Source: UBA8199 sp964507045
GTDB lineage: Bacteria > Verrucomicrobiota > Verrucomicrobiia > Limisphaerales > UBA8199
Length of the DNA stretch: 64,000 nt
Direction: 5' to 3'
NCBI GenBank assembly: GCA_964507045.1
Contig: CAZDOO010000008.1
Coordinates: forward strand, 1 to 64,000
Shown here: piece after piece, positions 8,599 through 16,280 of the stretch
Numbering within the stretch: position 1 is the first letter of the stretch
How the letters are laid out: each line of letters begins with the position of its first letter
Notes under the pieces: model-generated
Seen by the model: the letters and a program-made list of their open reading frames with translations, nothing else
What the model was told of the DNA's origin: nothing
Databases searched by the model: none
Position numbers and translations under genes: made by a program

Positions 8599-9465
8599 AT
8601 GAACATGGCTGAACCGATTAAACTCTCAGTTGTTACCCCGTCGCTCAACAGCGCTCGCACGATCCGCGAGACGCTCGAGAGTGTGGCTCGTCAGGACTAC
8701 CCGCACGTCGAGCACGTTGTTACTGATGGCGGCTCGACCGACGGCACGCTCGAGATTCTGAAGGCTTTCCCCCGCCTGCGGTGGGTATCCGAGAAGGATG
8801 AGGGCCACTACCATGCCATGAACAAGGGTATCCAAATGGCCACGGGCGAGGTGGTGGGCATTCTCAACGCCGATGATTGTTACTGCGAGGGCATCCTGGG
8901 AAAGGTCGCCGCGGCTTTTCAATCCCACCCGGAATGGGACGCACTGTTTGGCGATTTCATCTTTGTAGACAAAGACGGACGGGAAATCCTGCGGCGGGAA
9001 GAAGCCTGCTGGGACCCTCAAATTGTCCGGTTTGGCTTTGGAATGGCCCTGCACCAGGCGTTGTTTGTTCGTAAGACTACCTATGACCGGCTGGGGTTGC
9101 TGCGGCACAAGGACTTTAAGAACGCCTGTGACATGGAGTTCCTCATGCGCATGGTGCGTGCAAAGTGCCGGGTCGGCCACATCCGGGAATACGTGGTTTT
9201 CTACCGCTACCACCAATTTGGCCAGTCGGCGGATAAGCGGATCGTGGCCAACATGGCCCGCGAAACGGCCTGCATTCGGCAGGAGTATGGTGTGCCCGGC
9301 GGCTTGCCGGGCCGGCTGCTGGGCTATTATGCCCGGGCCAAGAGGCAGGTGGAGAAGCTCGTGCTGCTGGGCAAGTGCGACCTGGTGCCCGGGCGCTGGC
9401 GCCTCCGCAGGCACATGCGCGAGAAGACGGAGTTCTCTTCGAACATTCAACTGGACAAGCTCTGA
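8599..9465 (+). CDS. Glycosyltransferase family 2 (WcaA-like)
   Basis: A 288-residue GT2 enzyme. It has the hallmark SVVTPSLNSARTI start strand, VVTDGGSTDGT, the EKDEGHYHAMNKG segment and the metal/nucleotide motif ILNADD (about residues 92-97). The reading frame extends upstream, but the ATG at 8599 (or the nearby 8605) fits the family N-terminus, and a GGACGA purine stretch sits 8 bases ahead. The C-terminal part (FYRYHQFGQS and beyond) is typical of colanic-acid-type transferases. It should add a sugar during assembly of the surface polysaccharide. It is transcribed divergently from the flippase/GT2 pair, likely from its own promoter. Confidence 0.9.
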   Translation: MNMAEPIKLSVVTPSLNSARTIRETLESVARQDYPHVEHVVTDGGSTDGTLEILKAFPRLRWVSEKDEGHYHAMNKGIQMATGEVVGILNADDCYCEGILGKVAAAFQSHPEWDALFGDFIFVDKDGREILRREEACWDPQIVRFGFGMALHQALFVRKTTYDRLGLLRHKDFKNACDMEFLMRMVRAKCRVGHIREYVVFYRYHQFGQSADKRIVANMARETACIRQEYGVPGGLPGRLLGYYARAKRQVEKLVLLGKCDLVPGRWRLRRHMREKTEFSSNIQLDKL

Positions 9466-9552
9466 CGGGCGGCAGCTCCCCGGCCAAGACGACCAAAGAC
9501 CGCTTGCCAGCGGGTCCCGGCGGGTGTTTATTGAATCAAGGGCTTCAGAAAA

Positions 9553-9960
9553 ATGAACGAGCCGAAGGCAAAGCGTGGCAGGTTAGGCCAGGGCAGCGGA
9601 GCGTTGATTTACGTGGTGGATGACGAGCCGATGCTGCTGGAGCTGGCCTCAGTGATCCTGGAACCACTTGGTTACACCATCGAAACCTTCCGCGCTCCGG
9701 AGACGGCCCTCAGCGCCTTCGAGATCGCCGCTCCAGCGCCCGCTCTCATCATCACCGATTTCGCCATGCACACGATGAACGGCCTGGAATTGGCGGGAGC
9801 GTGCCGGAGGATTCGACCGCAGCAAAAGGTCCTGTTGCTCAGCGGCACCGTGGGGGCGGAAGTTTTTCATCATGCGCCGGTTCAACCGGATCGCTTCCTG
9901 GCCAAGCCGTATCAAGCGAAACAGCTCATTGAGGCAGTGGAAGCGATTCTGGCAAACTAG
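9553..9960 (+). CDS. Single-domain response regulator (CheY-like receiver)
   Basis: A 135-residue stand-alone receiver domain preceded by a short basic tail. The acidic pair D23-D24, phospho-acceptor D69 (IITDF), switch residue S97 (LLLSGT) and invariant lysine K118 (LAKPY) are all present, so it should be phosphorylated by a histidine kinase. There is no output domain. No kinase is encoded nearby, so the partner is unknown. It starts 87 bases after the glycosyltransferase stop. Confidence 0.93.
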   Translation: MNEPKAKRGRLGQGSGALIYVVDDEPMLLELASVILEPLGYTIETFRAPETALSAFEIAAPAPALIITDFAMHTMNGLELAGACRRIRPQQKVLLLSGTVGAEVFHHAPVQPDRFLAKPYQAKQLIEAVEAILAN

Positions 9961-9986
9961 TTGAGCTTGGGCGGCATTAGCGTGTA

Positions 9987-10015
9987 TTGAACAGAGCCGT
10001 TGGTTAAACTATAGA
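9987..10015 (+). promoter_or_regulatory. Candidate promoter of the AsmA-like gene
   Basis: TTGAAC (9987-9992) and TATAGA (10010-10015) lie 17 bases apart in an AT-richer patch after the response regulator stop, about 20 bases before the ATG at 10036. Both hexamers match consensus in four of six positions. Confidence 0.4.
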
Positions 10016-10035
10016 GCAACTGGAATACATTATTC

Positions 10036-10827
10036 ATGAAGAAACTTATCCTTCGTCTCCTCATCGCCCTTGTTGTGGTGGTCATTCTCGCCGCTCTGGC
10101 GGTGGGCTTGTTCCTGGATGCGGCCATCAAGCGCGGGGTGGAAAGGTTCGGGCCGAAGCTGACCAAAGTGGATATCAAGCTCCAGTCGGTCAGCCTGTCC
10201 TTGCTCTCCGGGTCGGGCTCCATCAAGGGCCTGGTGGTCGGCAATCCCGAAGGCTTCAAGACGCCTTCGGCCATCAATGTCGGCGCCGCCAGCCTCTCCC
10301 TCCAACCGGGTTCCCTGCTCTCGGACAAGATCATCATCAGGTCCATCAATGTTCAGGGGCCGGAAATCCGGTACGAGACCAACCTGAAGAACGACAACCT
10401 GAGCAAGATCCTCGCAAACGTGCAGGAGGCCACGGGCGGCCGCCGGACGGCACCGGCCAAGCCCCAGGAACCATCCCAGTCCAAGCCCGCCAAGCCGGCC
10501 AAGAAACTCCAGGTCAATGAGTTTGTCATCACGGGCGGCAAGATTCTCGTCAGCGTGACCACCCCTGTGGCCGAGGGGGCCGCGACGATCCCTTTGCCGG
10601 ACATCCACCTTCAGGATTTGGGCAAGGATTCTGATGGGATCACCTACGAAGAACTGGCGAAACAGGTGCTGCAGGCGATCAAGGAAGCAGCTCAAAAGGC
10701 AGCCTCCGGCACAGTGGCTGATATTGGGAAAGGGGCTTTGTACGTCACGGGAAATGTGGGAAACCTGGGCAGCAACCCCGTTCCAAGAGTTACCAAGGGA
10801 TTGGGTGGCTTGCTCAAGAAGAATTAG
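10036..10827 (+). CDS. AsmA-like membrane-anchored protein
   Basis: A 263-residue protein with one N-terminal membrane helix (about residues 5-28). A beta-rich periplasmic part follows, with patterns such as SLSLLSGSGSIKGLVVGNP and IIIRSINVQGPEIRYE that resemble the N-terminal repeat of AsmA/DUF748 proteins. A Pro/Lys-rich linker (about residues 139-157) precedes a second beta segment. Related proteins are linked to outer-membrane lipid homeostasis, but this one is far shorter than AsmA, so the role is uncertain. It is convergent with the lactonase gene. Confidence 0.6.
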   Translation: MKKLILRLLIALVVVVILAALAVGLFLDAAIKRGVERFGPKLTKVDIKLQSVSLSLLSGSGSIKGLVVGNPEGFKTPSAINVGAASLSLQPGSLLSDKIIIRSINVQGPEIRYETNLKNDNLSKILANVQEATGGRRTAPAKPQEPSQSKPAKPAKKLQVNEFVITGGKILVSVTTPVAEGAATIPLPDIHLQDLGKDSDGITYEELAKQVLQAIKEAAQKAASGTVADIGKGALYVTGNVGNLGSNPVPRVTKGLGGLLKKN

Positions 10828-10868
10828 CCGAGGGGGACTGGGCACGGGTAACCGCGCCCCCCAGATTC

Positions 10869-12041
10869 CTACTTCACAGGCACAAACACGGCGCACACCG
10901 GTGAGCCGACGGTCACAGTTTGCCCAGTCGCGCTCAGGCGCCCGGTCTTCCCATCCACGCGAAAAATGACCACATTGTCCGACCCCTGATTCTCCGCCAG
11001 CAACCATTGGCCGGTCGGGTCCAGGGCGAAATGCCGCGGGGTCTTGCCCTGAGTGGGCTGATGCTCAACCAAAGTCAGCTTGCCGTCCTTTGGATCGAAG
11101 CCGAAGACCGCGATGCTGTCGTCGCCACGATTAGAGCCATACACAAATCTCCCCGAGGGATGCACCTGCACGCCCGCGCAAGTGCTCTTGCCTGCGAAAG
11201 TCTCCGGCAATGTTGAAACGGTCTGCAAATCCTTTAACGCGCCGCGCTTCGCGTCGTAGGCGAACGCAGTAAGCGTGGAGCCCATCTCGTTGACCAGGAA
11301 GACAAACCGCCCCGACGGATGAAACGCCAGGTGGCGCGGACCGGCGCCGGGCTGGACCGTGGCAAAAGGCGGGTTGTTCGCCACCAGCGTGGCTTTGGCC
11401 GGGTCCAGCCGGTAAACAAGCACCTGGTCGAGGCCCAAGTCGCAGGCGAGGGCAAAGCGGTTGGCGGGGTCCGGGGTGATGAAGTGGGCGTGCGGGCCGG
11501 CCTGGCGCTGCGGGTTCACGCTCGATCCCTGGTGCTGGATGATCGTGCCCGGCTCGGCCAGCGCGCCGGTTGCCTGAATCGGCAGCGCTGCGATGCTGCC
11601 ACTGCCGTAATTGGCCACCAGCAGGCATTTCCCGGCTCCATCCACCGCCACGTGGCACGGCCCCATCCCGCCGGAGGATTCCTGGTTGAGCAAAGCGAGT
11701 TGGCCAGTCTTGATGTCAATGCTGAACGCGCTGACGGTGCCGGTGCGCTGGCCGTGGAGCACGCCCGTTTCGCTTACCGCATAGAGGAAGCGCCGGTTGG
11801 GATGGAGGGCCACGAAGCTGGGATTGGTTGTTGCCGCCGCCAATTCGGGCGCGGCGAGCTGGCCGGTGGCACCGTTAAAGCGGCAGGCATAGATGCCCTT
11901 GCTCTTGGCGCCGGTGTAGGTGCCGATATAGACGAGCATTGCGTTATCGGTGGAAAGGACTTCAGCAGACATGGCGGAAGAGTACATCAAGCCGGAAGCC
12001 AGCACAGCCCAAAGCAAGCGGCCATACAACGGCGGTCTCAT
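10869..12041 (-). CDS. Secreted lactonase-family beta-propeller (6-phosphogluconolactonase-like)
   Basis: A 390-residue seven-bladed propeller of the lactonase family (PF10282 type). There is a hydrophobic signal sequence in residues 7-26. Repeated blade motifs follow, such as PSFVALHPNRRFLYAVSE, GPCHVAVDGAGKCLLVANYG, GPRHLAFHPSGRFVFLVNE and HPSGRFVYGSNRG. Cytoplasmic relatives hydrolyse 6-phosphogluconolactone; an exported version more likely acts on other lactones. Its ATG overlaps the hypB stop by 4 bases (12038-12041), so it is translationally coupled to the hydrogenase-maturation genes, an uncommon arrangement. Confidence 0.88.
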   Translation of the reverse strand: MRPPLYGRLLWAVLASGLMYSSAMSAEVLSTDNAMLVYIGTYTGAKSKGIYACRFNGATGQLAAPELAAATTNPSFVALHPNRRFLYAVSETGVLHGQRTGTVSAFSIDIKTGQLALLNQESSGGMGPCHVAVDGAGKCLLVANYGSGSIAALPIQATGALAEPGTIIQHQGSSVNPQRQAGPHAHFITPDPANRFALACDLGLDQVLVYRLDPAKATLVANNPPFATVQPGAGPRHLAFHPSGRFVFLVNEMGSTLTAFAYDAKRGALKDLQTVSTLPETFAGKSTCAGVQVHPSGRFVYGSNRGDDSIAVFGFDPKDGKLTLVEHQPTQGKTPRHFALDPTGQWLLAENQGSDNVVIFRVDGKTGRLSATGQTVTVGSPVCAVFVPVK

Positions 12042-12946
12042 AAGCCCAAGGGATCGAGCCCCTTGCGCTCTCGCTGTTGCTGGAGGAGAAACTCGCGCCA
12101 GGCGTCCAGACCCTGACCGGTCCTGGCTGAGGTCTCGAACACCCGCGCCCGGGGCGCGACGCGCCGGATGCTGGCCAGCGCCGCCTCGCGGTCATAGCCG
12201 CAAGCCTGGGCCAGGTCCACCTTGCTGATGATAACCACATCCGCCGACTGGAACATTGGGGGATACTTAAGCGGCTTGTCTTCCCCCTCGGTGACGGACA
12301 GCAGCACCACGCGCAGGTCCTCTCCCAAATCGTAGGAGGCTGGACAGACCAGGTTGCCGACATTCTCGATGATCAGGAGGTTCAGGCCCGTCAGGTCGAG
12401 CTGGCTGACAGCGCGGCCCACCATTTCGGCCTCAAGATGGCAGACCGTGCCGGTGGTGATCTGCACAACCGGCGCGCCCGATTCGCGCAGCCGTTGCGCG
12501 TCGTTGTCCGTCGCCAGGTCGCCGACAATGACGCCCGCCTTCAGCTCCGGCCCCAGTTTCCGCACGCTCTCGCGGATAAAGGTGGTCTTGCCCGAGCCGG
12601 GGGAGGAAAGGAAGTTCAGCACCAGCAAGCCGCGCGCCCGGAAGAAGCCCCGATTGCGCTCGGCCAGGCGGTCGTTCTTATCCAGAATGGCGCGGCGCAC
12701 CTCGACCGTCCGGCGGGTCTCGCCGTCCTCTGCGTGCGCGTGGTCGTGGTCCGGCTCGTCGTGGGAATGGGTGTGGGCATGCGGATGCGTGTGCGGGTGA
12801 GGATGGTCGTGGCCGTGGTGGTGTCCCGCCCCGTGCTCGTGCTGGTGTTCGTGCTCATGGCCATGCTCATGAGCCTGTTCGTGGTGGTGAGCGCTGATGC
12901 CCGCGGGATTCTCCCCGGGCAAGCCGCATCCGCAATCTTTACACAT
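12038..12946 (-). CDS. hypB: HypB, nickel-binding GTPase for hydrogenase/urease maturation
   Basis: A 302-residue GTPase that delivers nickel, with HypA, to [NiFe]-hydrogenase precursors. The N-terminus MCKDCGCG supplies the high-affinity cysteine site (C2, C5, C7). Residues about 20-71 are a histidine-rich nickel-storage region. The P-loop is SSPGSGKT (S114-T121), and the G-domain metal site TGTVCHLEAEM includes C169 and H170. It overlaps hypA by one base and the lactonase by four, so it sits in one operon. No hydrogenase or urease structural gene is in the window. Confidence 0.97.
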   Translation of the reverse strand: MCKDCGCGLPGENPAGISAHHHEQAHEHGHEHEHQHEHGAGHHHGHDHPHPHTHPHAHTHSHDEPDHDHAHAEDGETRRTVEVRRAILDKNDRLAERNRGFFRARGLLVLNFLSSPGSGKTTFIRESVRKLGPELKAGVIVGDLATDNDAQRLRESGAPVVQITTGTVCHLEAEMVGRAVSQLDLTGLNLLIIENVGNLVCPASYDLGEDLRVVLLSVTEGEDKPLKYPPMFQSADVVIISKVDLAQACGYDREAALASIRRVAPRARVFETSARTGQGLDAWREFLLQQQRERKGLDPLGL

Positions 12947-13287
12947 CAGTCAATCTCCAATGAGGCTAGTTCCATTTCCCGGCCGGCGCGCAGCTCCCCA
13001 CTCGGGGCGTGGCAATCCGGACATTCGGCGAACAAATCATCCGCCTGAAACTCCCGGGTGCAGGCCGCACACCAGAACCGCGCGGGCACAGGCTCGATGG
13101 CCAGTTGCGCGCCTTCGGCCAGCGTTCCCGGCACCAGGGCCTCGAACGCAAACGTCAGCGCCTCCGGCACCACACCGCTCAGCGCCCCGATGCGCAGCCG
13201 AATCACATGCACGCGGCTGGCGCGCGCTTTCCGCGCCTGTTCCAGCGCGAGGTTGAGCGCGCTCTGCATGATGGACAACTCGTGCAT
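12946..13287 (-). CDS. hypA: HypA, hydrogenase maturation nickel chaperone
   Basis: A 113-residue protein with the nickel-binding N-terminus MHELSI (H2, E3). Its structural zinc site is made of two CxxC pairs (C73/C76 and C89/C92). It works with HypB in nickel insertion. It is first in a three-gene minus-strand operon and overlaps hypB by one base (TGATG). The only divergent neighbour is glyS, about 800 bases away across a repeat-rich intergenic region. Confidence 0.97.
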   Translation of the reverse strand: MHELSIMQSALNLALEQARKARASRVHVIRLRIGALSGVVPEALTFAFEALVPGTLAEGAQLAIEPVPARFWCAACTREFQADDLFAECPDCHAPSGELRAGREMELASLEID

Positions 13288-13442
13288 CGGTCCGACTAGC
13301 AGGATATTCCGTCCGCACCCCTGTTACAAATGAATTGTAGGGCACCGGCGGCGCCGCCGCGTATCTCGCACCCCCGCCACGAGTTCGGCCGGACTCCCTT
13401 CCCCCCCATGGCCTGCCCCTGGCACCCGCACACCTCCGTATG

Positions 13443-13531
13443 CTCACCGTATACACACCGTATGCTCACCGTAGTACCTCTGCAAACTTTGCAGAGGTAC
13501 TACGGTGAGTATACGGTGTGTAGACGGTGAG
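13443..13531. repeat. Long palindrome, copy A (44-bp arms, 1-base centre)
   Basis: The arms 13443-13486 and 13488-13531 are inverted repeats around C13487, matching at 42 of 44 positions. The core GTAGTACCTCTGCAAA and its complement are identical to copy C near 41.5 kb. The left arm contains CCGTATGCTCA-type units repeated at an 11-base period. A GGTGAGCC motif begins at its right edge (13531-13538). An upstream GTTCGGCCGG (13383-13392) is shared with copy B. Confidence 0.9.
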
Positions 13532-13549
13532 GTGAGCCAGCAGAGAGGG

Positions 13550-13846
13550 GGTAGGACCCGGGCTTGAGCATTGCCCGCATGCCGGGCCGCCCGGGCCAGC
13601 CAATTCCGAGGGAATTTACGCATTCTCCGGGGGGGATAGAGTGGCAGCGCCACGATACGCCCGCCGCGCCGAGCGCAGCTTTGAACCGCTCCCGGGGATG
13701 CCGGATATCGGCGTATGGGGTGAACACCCCATAGCGGCCATCCTGGGTATGAAGTAGAGGTGAGGCGAAACGACTGTGACTCGGAGAAGGAGGCGGGTCA
13801 CGTGGCACTACGCGGAGCGGCCCGATGGAGGGCCGCTCATTTTTTT
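13550..13846 (+). ncRNA. Candidate structured RNA ending in an intrinsic terminator
   Basis: A chain of hairpins without a credible ORF. It comprises GCCCG/CGGGC (13573-13587), AATTCC/GGAATT (13602-13616), GTGGC/GCCAC (13641-13653), TATGGGGT/ACCCCATA (13714-13733), GTGACTCG/CGGGTCAC (13776-13801), and then a strong terminator (13815-13846). It could be a stand-alone small RNA or an attenuating leader of glyS, whose start is about 240 bases downstream. Which of these it is cannot be decided from sequence alone. The 5' end is a guess. Confidence 0.4.
13815..13846 (+). terminator. Rho-independent terminator
   Basis: GAGCGGCCC (13815-13823) pairs perfectly with GGGCCGCTC (13830-13838) around a 6-base loop and is followed by A and seven T residues. 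It is the clearest intrinsic terminator in the window. It lies between hypA and glyS on the plus strand, where no protein gene precedes it, so it must end a non-coding transcript or a leader. Confidence 0.85.
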
Positions 13847-13950
13847 GGCACAGCTTATGCGGCCGGGTATTCAGGTGCAGGTTGGTTCGCCTGTATCCCG
13901 CGGGCCGGTGCCCGGATGAGACGCCGTCCTGCTTTTCATAGTGGGTTGGG

Positions 13951-13981
13951 GGCGACCTGGGACGCCATAGCCCGGGTCGCC
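13951..13981 (+). other. Stable hairpin in the glyS leader region
   Basis: GGCGACCTGGG (13951-13961) and CCCGGGTCGCC (13971-13981) form an 11-bp stem, including one G-U pair, with a 9-base loop, followed by TTTAT. It may be a second weak terminator or a leader structure about 100 bases ahead of glyS. Confidence 0.45.
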
Positions 13982-14084
13982 TTTATCGGGCATAGTTGTA
14001 TCCCCCCGCCCTCCCCCATTCTCGGCCCCGCCGGACAGCAGGGCACCTTGACATGCGGAAGCGCTGTGAGAAACTGGCCGGTCT

Positions 14085-15713
14085 ATGGCTGAACCAAAAA
14101 CCGGTGAGTTGATGGAAAAGATTGTGTCGCTCTGCAAGCGGCGGGGGCTGATCTTCCAGTCCTCGGAAATCTACGGGGGCCTGAATGGCTTCTGGGATTA
14201 CGGTCCGCTCGGTGCCGAGCTTAAGCGCAACATCAAGGAACGCTGGTGGCGCTCCATGACCCAGCTCCGCGATGACGTGGTGGGCCAGGATGCCTCGATC
14301 ATCATGCACCCGAAGATCTGGGAAGCCAGCGGCCACACCAGCACATTCAGCGATTTGATGGTGGATTGCCTGCTCACCAAGAAGCGGTTCCGCGCCGACC
14401 AGATCGAGCCGCAGAGCGGCACGGCCTACTCCTATACCGGTGCGACCGACGGCGGCAGCGGCAAGGAGTCGAAGGACGCTTTCTCAGTGTTGCTGCCGGC
14501 CGGCAAGCCGCCCGAGAGCGCGCGCAAGGCTGCCACGCAATTCTACCAGCAGCGGGGCATTGAGAATCCGACGCTGCAAGGCGAGCGGACCGAGGCGGTT
14601 CAGAACTCGACCCGCTACAACCCCGAGAACGGCAGCCTGCTGACCGAGCCGCGCGCGTTCAACCTGATGCTCAAGACTTACGTCGGGCCGGTGGAGAGCG
14701 CCGACAATGTTGCGTATCTGCGCCCCGAGACCGCGCAGGCGATCTTCGTGCAGTTCAAGAACGCGCTCGAGGTTTCACGCCAGCGGGTGCCGTTTGGCGT
14801 CTGCCAGGTTGGCAAGGCGTTCCGCAACGAGATTAACCCGCGCAACTTCACCTTCCGCTCGCGCGAGTTTGAGCAGATGGAACTGGAGTTCTTCATCCGC
14901 CCGGACGAGGTCGTGCAGAAGATGTGCGGCTCGGTGGCGAGCCTCTCCGCTCCCCAGCCTTCGCCCCTCAGCCCTCAGCCCAACTGGGGTTGGGAGCTCT
15001 GGCACAAATACTGGGTGGAGCAGCGCATCCAGTGGTACGAAAGCATCGGCTTGGGCCGCGACACGCTGGTCGAGTACTGGCAGCAGAAGGAAGAGCTGGC
15101 CCACTACGCCAAGGCGACGGTGGATATCCTGTTCAAGTTCCCGTTCGGCACCCAGGAGCTGGAGGGGATTGCGGCGCGGGGCGACTTTGACCTGACGCAG
15201 CACCAGAAGTTCAGCGGCAAGTCCATGGAGTATTTCGATGAGGAGGCCAAGGCCAAGTACGTGCCGCACGTCATCGAGCCCAGCGCGGGGGTGGACCGGC
15301 TGGCGCTGGCGCTGATCTGCAACGCGTATTGCGAAGACCAGGCGCCGGACGAGAAAGGCAAGCTGGAGTCCCGCGTGGTGATGCGGTTCCACCCGCGCAT
15401 CGCGCCCATCAAGGTGGCGGTGTTCCCGCTGCTCAAGAACAAGCCCGAGCTGGTGAAGAAGGCCAAGGAAGTGCGCGAGCTGCTGCGGCCGCACATGTCG
15501 GTGTTCTACGACGAAGCGGGCGCGATCGGGCGCCGCTACCGGCGGCAGGACGAGGCCGGCACACCGTTCGGCGTAACCATTGACTTCGACACGCTGGGCG
15601 AACAAGGCCCCGAGTTGCGGGACACGGTTACCTTGCGCGACCGCGACACAATGAAGCAGGAACGAGTGAAGATTGCCGACCTTGCGCCCATGCTGCTGGA
15701 GAAGATCCAGTAA
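14085..15713 (+). CDS. glyS: Glycyl-tRNA synthetase, alpha2 class II type
   Basis: A 542-residue enzyme that charges tRNA-Gly with glycine. It is the homodimeric form (as in Gram-positives, archaea and eukaryotes), not the alpha/beta type. The N-terminal signature is GLNGFWDYGPLGAELKRNIK, motif 2 is FRNEINPRNFTFRSREFEQ, and motif 3 is IEPSAGVDRLALALI. A C-terminal anticodon-binding domain covers about residues 430-542. A short acidic/proline insertion sits around residues 285-300. The stop codon shares one base with the ATG of the DUF2127 gene, starting a plus-strand operon that runs to about 19.8 kb. Confidence 0.97.
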   Translation: MAEPKTGELMEKIVSLCKRRGLIFQSSEIYGGLNGFWDYGPLGAELKRNIKERWWRSMTQLRDDVVGQDASIIMHPKIWEASGHTSTFSDLMVDCLLTKKRFRADQIEPQSGTAYSYTGATDGGSGKESKDAFSVLLPAGKPPESARKAATQFYQQRGIENPTLQGERTEAVQNSTRYNPENGSLLTEPRAFNLMLKTYVGPVESADNVAYLRPETAQAIFVQFKNALEVSRQRVPFGVCQVGKAFRNEINPRNFTFRSREFEQMELEFFIRPDEVVQKMCGSVASLSAPQPSPLSPQPNWGWELWHKYWVEQRIQWYESIGLGRDTLVEYWQQKEELAHYAKATVDILFKFPFGTQELEGIAARGDFDLTQHQKFSGKSMEYFDEEAKAKYVPHVIEPSAGVDRLALALICNAYCEDQAPDEKGKLESRVVMRFHPRIAPIKVAVFPLLKNKPELVKKAKEVRELLRPHMSVFYDEAGAIGRRYRRQDEAGTPFGVTIDFDTLGEQGPELRDTVTLRDRDTMKQERVKIADLAPMLLEKIQ

Positions 15714-16231
15714 TGGGCGTTGAGACGAAGCTGGTCAAGAAGCGGGCGCCGACGCTTTATGTCATTATCGCCATAAAGCTGCTGAAGGGGGCGCTGTTCG
15801 TGACGCTGGCCGTTGTGGCCTACGCGCTCTCCGACAACAATTTGCCGGCGGAATACAAGGGCTTGCTGCACCACTTGCGGCTGAACCCGGAAAGAAGGTT
15901 CTGGGCCGACCTCGCGGTGCAGGTGGGCCAGCTTACCGAGGCGAGGGTGCTGTGGGCTGCCGCCGGGACGCTGTTCTACAGCCTGTTCTCGCTGGTCGAG
16001 GGGGTGGGCCTCATGTTCCGGGTAAGCTGGGCCGGCTGGCTGGCCATCGGGGAGTCAGCGTTCTTCATACCGATTGAGATTTGGGAACTGGTGCACCGGC
16101 CCGCGCCCGAGCACTCGCGTCCGGGCCATGTGCTGATGGTGTTGGTCATCCTGGCGATCAACGTCGTAATTGTCTGGTATCTGTTCCAGAACCGCCACCG
16201 GCTCTTCCGGCATCACCACCATCATCATTAG
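15713..16231 (+). CDS. DUF2127 membrane protein with natural hexahistidine tail
   Basis: A 172-residue protein with four hydrophobic segments (about residues 12-37, 77-93, 98-117 and 138-157), matching the DUF2127 pattern (IIAIKLLKGAL near the start, LWAAAGTLFYSLFSLVEGVGL in the middle). The C-terminus ends in RHHHHHH, six consecutive histidines encoded by CAC/CAT codons. It lies just upstream of two nickel-cofactor genes and downstream of hypAB, so metal binding is an obvious but untested idea. It is coupled to glyS by a one-base overlap. Function of the family is unknown. Confidence 0.82.
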   Translation: MGVETKLVKKRAPTLYVIIAIKLLKGALFVTLAVVAYALSDNNLPAEYKGLLHHLRLNPERRFWADLAVQVGQLTEARVLWAAAGTLFYSLFSLVEGVGLMFRVSWAGWLAIGESAFFIPIEIWELVHRPAPEHSRPGHVLMVLVILAINVVIVWYLFQNRHRLFRHHHHHH

Positions 16232-16280
16232 CGGTCACTTTCGCCGTGACCAGCGGACGCTTTCGTGGCAAGGTGCCGGT

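Noticed and set aside
13430..13540. CRISPR-like array from the 11-base repeats
   Set aside because: Units are too short, adjacent without spacers and mirrored into a palindrome; no cas genes.
13776..13846. T-box riboswitch for glyS
   Set aside because: GTGGCACTACGCGG before the terminator loosely resembles the T-box core, but two bases are inserted, the UGGN would not match the tRNA-Gly discriminator as usually found, and no specifier stem with a glycine codon is clear. Kept only as an unspecific RNA candidate.
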